Shown: positions 34,911-41,673 of the stretch, piece after piece
Layout of the letters: every line of letters starts with the position of its first letter
Position numbering within the stretch: the stretch's first letter is position 1
Assembly (NCBI GenBank): GCA_021299465.1
Contig: JAJTHB010000020.1
Location: forward strand, 1 to 64,000
From: Rickettsiales bacterium
GTDB taxonomy: Bacteria; Pseudomonadota; Alphaproteobacteria; Rickettsiales; SXRF01
DNA length: 64,000 nt
Direction of reading: 5' to 3'
Program-made: the position numbers and the translations under genes
The notes under the pieces: model-generated
Database searches by the model: none
What the model was told of the DNA's origin: nothing
What the model saw: the letters and a program-made list of their open reading frames with translations, nothing else

Positions 34911-36058
34911 GCCATTACCGTTCAATTGCTGATGATAATCTTATCAATGTACTCAGGCTTATTCGAACGCTGAATGTCGGGCCAGTCACATTTTTTCAGT
35001 TGATCGAACGCTTCGGCACCGCTGGTAGTGCGCTGGAAAAAATTCCCGAAATGGCCGCGCGCGGCGGTCGCAAAACGCCGCTTCTGACCTATGACAAAAG
35101 CCGCGCCATGTGTGAGATTGAACAAACCGAAAAATTCGGCGCGCGGATGATTCTTTACGGCGCGCCCGATTACCCGAAACTGCTGATGGAATGCGCCGAT
35201 GCCCCGCCAATTCTGGTTGTGGCTGGCCATGCCCACCTGTGGGAAAAAGACTGCATCGCCATGGTCGGCGCACGCAACGCTTCCGCCGCTGGCTGCCAGC
35301 TGGCACAAAAACTTGCGCGCGAATTGGCAGAAAGCGGCCTGTGCGTGGTCTCCGGCCTGGCACGCGGCATTGACAGCTTTGTGCATAAAGGAGCGCTCAC
35401 CGCCGGTACGGTCGGTGTCATCGCCGGCGGCATCGACACGATGTATCCGCCCGAAAACCAGATGCTTTATGCGCAAATGAGAGAAATGGGTGCGATTATC
35501 AGCGAGCAGCCCCTCGGTCAGGCACCTTTTTCAACCGCCTTCCCCGCGCGCAACCGTATCATCGCAGGTATGGCGCTCGCCACCTTAGTAGTCGAAGCCT
35601 CGCCCAAATCCGGCTCGCTGATTACGGCGCGCCTTGCCGGCGAATATGGCCGCGAGGTGATGGCCGTGCCCGGCTCGCCGCTCGACCCCAGAAGCAAAGG
35701 CGGCAACCAACTGATTAAGCAGGGCGCCAGCATGATCGAAAGCGCGGAAGATGTGCTATCAAGCCTGCGTAGCCTGAGAGCCGTGAAATTCGAAGAACAC
35801 AGCAAGCCCTACTACGCTGGATTTGCAGAAAACAAAAAGCTGGATGAAGATGCCGTTGAAGATGCCCGCAAGCAGCTACTTGCTAAACTTTCGCTGATGC
35901 CGGTTGCCATCGATGAGCTGATTCAGCAGACTGACATTCCAGCGCCACTAATACTTTCCGCGCTGCTTGAGCTGGAACTGGCTGGCTGCGCTCGCCGCAG
36001 CGCCGGCGGCAAAGTAGCGCTGGTGGTTGAACAAGAAAGTTATTGTGACACGCAGTAG
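34907..36058 (+). CDS. dprA: DNA-processing protein DprA
   Basis: This 383-residue protein has an N-terminal helix-hairpin region (IRTLNVGPVTFFQLIERFG), the Rossmann-like DprA core (IAMVGARNASAAG, VVSGLARGIDSFVHKGAL, GGIDTMYPPEN, FPARNRIIAGMALATLVVEASPKSGSLITARLAGEYGREVMAVPGSPLDPRSKGGN) and a C-terminal winged helix (IDELIQQTDIPAPLILSALLELEL). DprA loads RecA on incoming single-stranded DNA in natural transformation. The 3' end overlaps the convergent IPT/DUF1554 gene by 19 bp. Confidence 0.96.
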   Translation: MSHYRSIADDNLINVLRLIRTLNVGPVTFFQLIERFGTAGSALEKIPEMAARGGRKTPLLTYDKSRAMCEIEQTEKFGARMILYGAPDYPKLLMECADAPPILVVAGHAHLWEKDCIAMVGARNASAAGCQLAQKLARELAESGLCVVSGLARGIDSFVHKGALTAGTVGVIAGGIDTMYPPENQMLYAQMREMGAIISEQPLGQAPFSTAFPARNRIIAGMALATLVVEASPKSGSLITARLAGEYGREVMAVPGSPLDPRSKGGNQLIKQGASMIESAEDVLSSLRSLRAVKFEEHSKPYYAGFAENKKLDEDAVEDARKQLLAKLSLMPVAIDELIQQTDIPAPLILSALLELELAGCARRSAGGKVALVVEQESYCDTQ

Positions 36059-37305
36059 AGCCTATTAGCAATAGTGCAGTTATCAGCGCCAGCTAACCAA
36101 TAGGCACTATCGGCAACATTAGTCTGGCCAACAGATCCAAAGTTTCCACCTGCGCCACTTGTCCAGTTACTACAAGTACTAGCCCCACCAGCACCTGTCC
36201 AAGCAAAGTTGGCGCCACCCACAACAGGTACTAATAGCGACGCTGCGCCAACCAAGTTGCCACTGTTGGCAACGGCAACGAGTGTCGTGCCATCGCTGCG
36301 GTAATAGCCGGCGCCGGTTCTGGTTGCATTATTACCAACCAACATGGCTTTGTAAGTATAGCCAGAGGCAAAGCCGCCAGGTTTGTTGCCGTCAGCGTTA
36401 CAAATGGTATCCGCTCCGGCAAGACCACCAAGATTACCATTACTGGTCGTAGCAGACACGAAAATAACCGCCGCGTTATAAGTGTAGCCGCCTGCCAGTG
36501 TCGTTGTTCCCTGCGGCGTGGTAACGACGACATCGACCGCGCCGGTGCTGGAGCGCACGGGTGCGGTAGCAGTGATGGTGGTATTGCTCACCACGGTAAA
36601 CGCCGTAGCAGCCACGCCGCCGAACGTGACGGCGGTCGCGCCGGTGAAGTTTGTACCGGTGATGGTTGTTGTTGTGCCGCCTGCTGTTGAACCACTAGTC
36701 ACGCTTAAGGCAGCCACAGACGATCCCGCCACCGTGGTTCGCTGCTCAGAACGCACCTGCACACGCTCCATACGAACAGCTGGCTGCTGCACCCATGTCC
36801 TGATATCGCTCATGGTTGTGGTTTTGCTACCGGGTTTTTGAATGGCGGCGTTATCAAGTGCAAAACCGATATTCACACCAAACACATTGCTATCAGGGCT
36901 ACGGTCATTGCTCACGAGGCGCTGCGACATCAGCGCAACGCTAAAAGGCATAGATTCAGGGAGCCACTGAAGCTGCGCGCCATAGCTATCAATCAGTGGA
37001 CGGTTCTCTGCTTTGAGCGATAATTTCATGCGCTCGGTCAGCAGCTGTTCTAGCGTCAGCGCCGCACCGAAACCGGAGCGGTCTAAGCTGTAAGTTGAGA
37101 GTTTTGTGGCGTAATCAATCGAATCATAAATAGCGGTGGCATTCAGCCTGGTATTTTCACCTAGATTCAGATCGCTGCCAATATTAAATCCACGGCTGGT
37201 GGAGCCGGCAATATGGCGCTCATTGGTGGCGCTTAGCCCATCGCTATTAATAAAACCGAGTGTCGCAAGCGAGTGGCTTGGCGCATCCGACCAGTAGCTG
37301 CCCAC
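36040..37305 (-). CDS. Outer-membrane barrel / IPT-TIG / DUF1554 protein, downstream part of a nonsense-split gene
   Basis: The last 421 codons of an open frame that continues upstream without a further stop to a TAA at 37357-37359; the region before the stop is in the same frame. The first 150 residues alternate polar and hydrophobic like an outer-membrane barrel (TRLNATAIYDSIDY, MKLSLKAENRPLIDSYGAQLQWLP). About residues 200-280 form an IPT/TIG immunoglobulin-like domain (SVTSGSTAGGTTTTITGTNFTGATAVTFGG). The rest matches DUF1554 (SNGNLGGLAGADTICN, YYRSDGT, CTIANRLYCVSQ), a lectin-like fold with paired cysteines. Together they suggest a surface-exposed adhesin. No start with a good ribosome site lies at 37305, so expression requires read-through or a corrected stop. 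Confidence 0.68.
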   Translation of the reverse strand: MGSYWSDAPSHSLATLGFINSDGLSATNERHIAGSTSRGFNIGSDLNLGENTRLNATAIYDSIDYATKLSTYSLDRSGFGAALTLEQLLTERMKLSLKAENRPLIDSYGAQLQWLPESMPFSVALMSQRLVSNDRSPDSNVFGVNIGFALDNAAIQKPGSKTTTMSDIRTWVQQPAVRMERVQVRSEQRTTVAGSSVAALSVTSGSTAGGTTTTITGTNFTGATAVTFGGVAATAFTVVSNTTITATAPVRSSTGAVDVVVTTPQGTTTLAGGYTYNAAVIFVSATTSNGNLGGLAGADTICNADGNKPGGFASGYTYKAMLVGNNATRTGAGYYRSDGTTLVAVANSGNLVGAASLLVPVVGGANFAWTGAGGASTCSNWTSGAGGNFGSVGQTNVADSAYWLAGADNCTIANRLYCVSQ

Positions 37306-37356
37306 CTGAATATTCTGAAATATTGAATGCTCGAAACTCTGACGAAGCTGGAAGCC

Positions 37357-37785
37357 TTAGCTTTGCTGGCCAACGCGCTCGTCGATACGCCCTGAATCAA
37401 AGTAAAACGGCAGCTCCTGGCTAAGATATTCGCCGGTTACTTTCACCTGCGCACTCTCGCTGAATTGATGGCCGAGTGTGGCGTTGATGCGGTTATTTTT
37501 TGCGCCCGCTTCACCAATCAGCCCCACCGCCCAGTTATTATCAATCAGCCGCGAGTAACGCGCCTCGGCAATCGCCCCAAGCGTCGAATCATAGCGGCCG
37601 CCGACCGAAACCGGGCCAAAATCCCACTGCGGGCTAAGGCCAACACTTTGCGCGAGCGATAGCGGATCAGCAGCAGGTTTTGAGGATAATTTCAGGGGTT
37701 CAGCAGCAAATGCAAGTGTTTGGATCGCACCCACAGTTGCCAGCGAAGCAGCAGCCAAACCATAGATTTTTACTGGGTGCCGCAT
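37357..37785 (-). CDS. N-terminal part of the nonsense-split outer-membrane gene
   Basis: From ATG 37785 this encodes 142 residues: a signal peptide (IYGLAAASLATVGAIQTLAFAAEP) and early barrel strands (FGPVSVGGRYDSTLGAIAEARYSRLIDNNWAVGLIGEAG). It ends at TAA 37357-37359 in the sequence GQQS-stop-GFQLRQSFEH, after which the same frame continues into the 36040-37305 part. One base change from a tyrosine codon (TAC/TAT) would explain the break. The gene sits between dprA and topA, where relatives usually have nothing, and looks like a later insertion. Confidence 0.65.
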   Translation of the reverse strand: MRHPVKIYGLAAASLATVGAIQTLAFAAEPLKLSSKPAADPLSLAQSVGLSPQWDFGPVSVGGRYDSTLGAIAEARYSRLIDNNWAVGLIGEAGAKNNRINATLGHQFSESAQVKVTGEYLSQELPFYFDSGRIDERVGQQS

Positions 37786-37901
37786 ATCACTTACCTTCAA
37801 AAAAAATTGCTTTTCTTCAGGCAAGCTAACGATCAAATAATGCAGCGTCAATCGTCGATCTAAAAAAATCGAAACAACCAAGAACTAAATGGCAGAGCTT
37901 C

Positions 37902-37925
37902 TTCCCTCCCCTTAAGGGGAGGGAA
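37902..37925. repeat. 24-bp perfect palindrome upstream of topA
   Basis: TTCCCTCCCCTT and AAGGGGAGGGAA form a perfect, loop-free palindrome. When translated it gives the SLPLRGG-type peptide seen from dispersed repeats in other genomes. It lies between the divergent outer-membrane gene and topA, 79 bp before the topA start. It could be a REP-like element; in RNA it would make a strong hairpin. Confidence 0.7.
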
Positions 37926-38003
37926 ACAGGCGCACATGATGTTACACTTGCACAGCCGCGGCTTTTGTGGCATGCCCTCGGCTTAACCAATAAGGAATGT
38001 TGC

Positions 38004-40556
38004 GTGAACGTCGTCATTGTCGAATCACCCGCAAAGGGCAAAACCATAAACAAATACCTGGGCAAAGACTATCAGGTTTTTGCCTCGTTTGGCCATGTGC
38101 GCGATTTGCCGGCCAAAGATGGTTCGGTGAGGCCTGATGATGATTTCGCCATGACCTACGAGGTGGATAGCGATGCCAAAAAAACCATCGCCACCATCGC
38201 AAAAGCCGTTAAAGAAGCTGATCATCTTTATCTCGCAAGCGATCCTGACCGCGAGGGGGAAGCAATTGCGTGGCATGTGCTGGAAGCGCTGAAACAATCC
38301 AAAGCCATTCATAAAAATTTGCAGGTGCACCGCGTGACCTTCGATGAGATCACGCAGAAAGCAGTGAAAGCCGCCTTCGATGAGCCGCGCGATATCGATA
38401 TGAATCTGGTGAACGCGCAGCAGGCGCGCCGCGCGCTGGATTACCTCGTGGGCTTTACCTTATCGCCGGTTTTGTGGCGTAAGCTCCCCGGCAGTAAATC
38501 GGCCGGACGCGTGCAATCAGTGGCGCTGCGCCTCATCTGCGAGCGCGACGCAGAAATCGAAAAATTCATCTCGCAGGAATATTGGGATATTAAGGCGATC
38601 CTCGCGCAATCAAGCGGCAGCACGATCGCTGCAAGGCTTGTGGAATATGAAGGCGAGAAGCTGGAAAAATTCTCAGTCACAAACGAAGCGCGCGCGAAGC
38701 AGATCACCGAAAACCTGAAAAGCAAATCCTACCGCGTGGCCGACCTCCAAGAAAAAGAAACGCGCCGCCACCCGGCTCCACCTTTTACCACCTCCACGCT
38801 TCAGCAGGAAGCTGCGCGCAAGCTCGGCTTTGGCGCCAAGCGCACCATGCAGGTCGCGCAGAAGCTCTATGAAGATGGCGTCATCACCTACATGCGTACT
38901 GATTCGGTGAATCTCTCGCAGGATGCGATCAGCCAGTCGCGCGGTTTCATCGGCAAACAATTTGGCGATCGCTACCTGCCAAATGCTCCTCGTGTTTATA
39001 AAAGCAAAGCCAAGAACGCGCAGGAAGCTCATGAGGCGGTGCGCCCCACCGATATTTCGCGCACGCCGCAAAGCTCCGGCTTATCGGATGAACAAGCGCG
39101 GCTTTACGAGCTGATCTGGAAACGCACCGTCGCAAGCCAAATGGAATCGGCCGTGTTTGATCAGCTGATTGTGACCGTGGCGGCAACCGATGGCAAGGCG
39201 ACGCTGCGCGCCACTGGTTCGGTAGTGAAGTTCGATGGCTTCATGACGCTCTATGCCGAAGGCAAAGACGATGAGGAAGAAGAAGGCGAAAACCGCCTTC
39301 CGGTTTTGAAAAAAGACGAGGCGCTTGCCGCCAAAGAGATCACGCCCGAGCAGCATTTCACTGAGCCGCCGCCGCGCTATTCGGAAGCAAGCCTCGTTAA
39401 AAAACTCGAAGAACTCGGCATTGGCAGGCCGTCCACCTATGCGTCGATCATTTCGGTATTGCAGGATCGCGGCTATGTCACTCTCGACAAAAAACGCTTC
39501 ATCGCCGAGTCGCTCGGCAGGCTGGTCAATGCCTTCCTTGTCAGCTTTTTTGAGCAATATGTCGAATATGGCTTCACCGCCGCGCTGGAAGATAAGCTTG
39601 ATGATGTCGCCGGCGGCGAGCGTGACTGGAAAGCGGTGCTGGCGGAGTTCTGGAAAGATTTCATCGCCAAAATCGAAGACAGCCAGAAGCTGAAAATCAC
39701 CGATGTGCTGGCCGCGCTCGATACGCTGCTGGCGGATTATGCATTCGGCGCAGCGAAAGATGGTAAAGACCCACGCGCCTGCCCTGCTTGTGCTGATGGT
39801 AGGCTTGGCATCAAGCTTGGCCGCTTCGGCCCCTACACCGGCTGCTCGAACTACCCGACCTGCACCCACAAAGGCCAGCTTGGCGAAGCAGCAGCTCCGG
39901 CAATGGTCGATAGCGAAGGCAACAGCTTCACGCTGCCGCGCATTCTTGGAAATGATCCGGTAAGCGGCGAAGTGGTCGCACTCAAAAAAGGCCCGTACGG
40001 CGTTTATGTGCAGCTCGGCGAAGGCAAAACACCGAAGCGCGCAAGTTTATTCAAAACCATGAAGCCTGAAGAGATTACGCTGGAGATCGCGCTATCACTC
40101 CTTTCGCTACCGCGCGAGCTGGGGCTCCATCCGGATACGAAAAAACCCATCGTAGTGAATAACGGCAAATTCGGCCCTTACCTGCTGCATGACGGCAAAT
40201 TCACCACCTTGCCCGCCGCTGAAGACCCGCTTTCGATCGGCATCAACCGTGCGGTGGAAGTGCTCGCGAGCGCGCCGGTTAAAGGAAAACGCGCAGGCGC
40301 GGAACCGCTTCGCATCCTCGGCAAACACCCGGATGACGGCGCGGATGTCGCGCTTTATAAAGGCCAGTACGGCCCCTACGTGAAACACGGCAAAATCAAT
40401 GCGACCCTTCCCAAAGGCGCGGATCTGGATGCCTTCACTTTGGATGAGGCCATTCCCCTTCTTTCGGCCAGGGCCGAAAAGACCGGTTCAGGAAAAGGCA
40501 AGAAAACAACAAAAAAACCTGTTAAAACAGCCGCTAAAAGCAAAAAAGCCAGTTAA
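38004..40556 (+). CDS. topA: DNA topoisomerase I
   Basis: The GTG at 38004 follows AAGGAATG and starts VNVVIVESPAKGKTI, the Toprim beginning; an upstream in-frame start at 37965 lacks support. The 850-residue enzyme has Toprim acidic residues (ASDPDREGEAIAWH), the type IA core with active-site Tyr296 in VITYMRTDS, KKLEELGIGRPSTYASII, one C4 zinc ribbon (CPACADGRLG...GCSNYPTC, from about residue 592) and then several short GPYGxYVxxG repeats before a Lys-rich tail of about 25 residues. It relaxes negative supercoils by single-strand passage. The C-terminal form is typical of alphaproteobacteria. Confidence 0.97.
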   Translation: MNVVIVESPAKGKTINKYLGKDYQVFASFGHVRDLPAKDGSVRPDDDFAMTYEVDSDAKKTIATIAKAVKEADHLYLASDPDREGEAIAWHVLEALKQSKAIHKNLQVHRVTFDEITQKAVKAAFDEPRDIDMNLVNAQQARRALDYLVGFTLSPVLWRKLPGSKSAGRVQSVALRLICERDAEIEKFISQEYWDIKAILAQSSGSTIAARLVEYEGEKLEKFSVTNEARAKQITENLKSKSYRVADLQEKETRRHPAPPFTTSTLQQEAARKLGFGAKRTMQVAQKLYEDGVITYMRTDSVNLSQDAISQSRGFIGKQFGDRYLPNAPRVYKSKAKNAQEAHEAVRPTDISRTPQSSGLSDEQARLYELIWKRTVASQMESAVFDQLIVTVAATDGKATLRATGSVVKFDGFMTLYAEGKDDEEEEGENRLPVLKKDEALAAKEITPEQHFTEPPPRYSEASLVKKLEELGIGRPSTYASIISVLQDRGYVTLDKKRFIAESLGRLVNAFLVSFFEQYVEYGFTAALEDKLDDVAGGERDWKAVLAEFWKDFIAKIEDSQKLKITDVLAALDTLLADYAFGAAKDGKDPRACPACADGRLGIKLGRFGPYTGCSNYPTCTHKGQLGEAAAPAMVDSEGNSFTLPRILGNDPVSGEVVALKKGPYGVYVQLGEGKTPKRASLFKTMKPEEITLEIALSLLSLPRELGLHPDTKKPIVVNNGKFGPYLLHDGKFTTLPAAEDPLSIGINRAVEVLASAPVKGKRAGAEPLRILGKHPDDGADVALYKGQYGPYVKHGKINATLPKGADLDAFTLDEAIPLLSARAEKTGSGKGKKTTKKPVKTAAKSKKAS

Positions 40557-40562
40557 GCGAAT

Positions 40563-40596
40563 TTGTCATCAAACTGTCATTCGACAATAGCATAGG
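40563..40596 (+). promoter_or_regulatory. Pho box and -10 element upstream of the class I amidotransferase gene
   Basis: TTGTCAT-CAAA-CTGTCAT (40563-40580) matches the PhoB direct-repeat box, two 7-bp units spaced by 4 bp, with 13 of 14 unit positions identical to CTGTCAT. At the standard 10-bp distance lies CATAGG (40591-40596), a weak -10. The box is in the 86-bp gap after topA and points at the gene at 40643. Control by phosphate starvation is inference from the consensus. Confidence 0.65.
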
Positions 40597-40642
40597 TCAG
40601 CATTAATTTTAATCAATAACTGATCTAAGCTGCCCGCTCACT

Positions 40643-41632
40643 ATGAAACCACCTAAAATCCTTATCTGTGCCGATCCTGCCAATAAAGAATCCGCCGGAA
40701 GAATGGCTCTCAAGCTTCAGGAAAAAGGCGCTGAGTTCAAAATACTCGAAAACTATGATCAGTGCATGTTTACTGGTCGCCTGCGTGAACAATCCGTTTC
40801 TGACCTGCTCGAAAAGTATGATGGGCTGGTCGTCATGGGCAATGACGCTGCCGACGTAGCCCCAGAGAGTTACGGTGCGCGAATGCACCCCAGAACCGCT
40901 AATGAATGGCACAACACCAGCAACAAAAACCGCGCTATATTTGAATCCAAACTTATCAAGAATGCATTGGATTTAAAAATGCCGATATTTGGCATTTGCG
41001 GCGGTATGCAGCGTATCAACACGGTGTGCGGCGGTACACTCAGGCAGCATATTCCGGATGTCATCGGCAATAATAGCCACAGCCAGGAATCGTGCGGCAT
41101 ACCGCCGCAAGAGCCGGCTCATGACATCATCACTGTGACGGGCACCAAATTCGCCGCAATGAACAAAGCGTTTGATCCCAGCTGCATTACCCCCGACCCT
41201 GCGGCCTCTACCAAACATGCCGTCAATAGCAGGCACCACCAATGCGTCGATAAGATTGGCACCGGTTTGCGCGTTGCTGCCTATGCAGAAGAACCCCACC
41301 CGCAACACCAGCAAAAAATACGCATTACCGAAGCCATCGAAGCCGATCCTCATGGTCGTTATAAAGACCAGTTTATTCTGGGAGTGCAGTTCCATCCCGA
41401 ACTCATGGCCGATCAGCGCATGAATGAGGCCATAGCAGCCCGCCTCAAAAAAGAAGCAGAAAGCTACCACCATCGTAAAGAACGAAAAGAAAGAAGCCCG
41501 CACAAATTCACCAGCATTGTGCCACAGAATGGTAGTTCTCATGCCAACGGGTTCAGCCCGGCGGGCAGCCACCAGCTCAGGGTCTTTGATCCGGATGAAA
41601 AAGGTGGTGTCGGCACAATTCAGCTTGGCTAA
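40643..41632 (+). CDS. Class I glutamine amidotransferase-like hydrolase (peptidase C26 type)
   Basis: This 329-residue protein has the GATase nucleophile elbow FGICGGMQ with Cys119, a NSRHHQ motif close to the C26 family's NSxHHQ, and GVQFHPEL with the His and Glu of the triad. The best relatives are gamma-glutamyl hydrolase/PuuD-like enzymes that cut gamma-glutamyl bonds; substrate is not determined. The N-terminal 75 residues (LICADPANKESAGRMALKL) and last 60 residues (basic, then FDPDEKGGVGTIQLG) are atypical. It interrupts the usual topA-rnr order and has a Pho box upstream, so it may belong to a phosphate-starvation response. Confidence 0.8.
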   Translation: MKPPKILICADPANKESAGRMALKLQEKGAEFKILENYDQCMFTGRLREQSVSDLLEKYDGLVVMGNDAADVAPESYGARMHPRTANEWHNTSNKNRAIFESKLIKNALDLKMPIFGICGGMQRINTVCGGTLRQHIPDVIGNNSHSQESCGIPPQEPAHDIITVTGTKFAAMNKAFDPSCITPDPAASTKHAVNSRHHQCVDKIGTGLRVAAYAEEPHPQHQQKIRITEAIEADPHGRYKDQFILGVQFHPELMADQRMNEAIAARLKKEAESYHHRKERKERSPHKFTSIVPQNGSSHANGFSPAGSHQLRVFDPDEKGGVGTIQLG

Positions 41633-41673
41633 AAATTACATACGCCATGTGAGGTTTGTGCTATAAGCGATGC

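Noticed and set aside
39081-39869. Long minus-strand ORF (262 codons) opposite topA
   Set aside because: It lies wholly antisense to the conserved topA core, has no family resemblance and no ribosome site. It is a by-product of topA codon usage.
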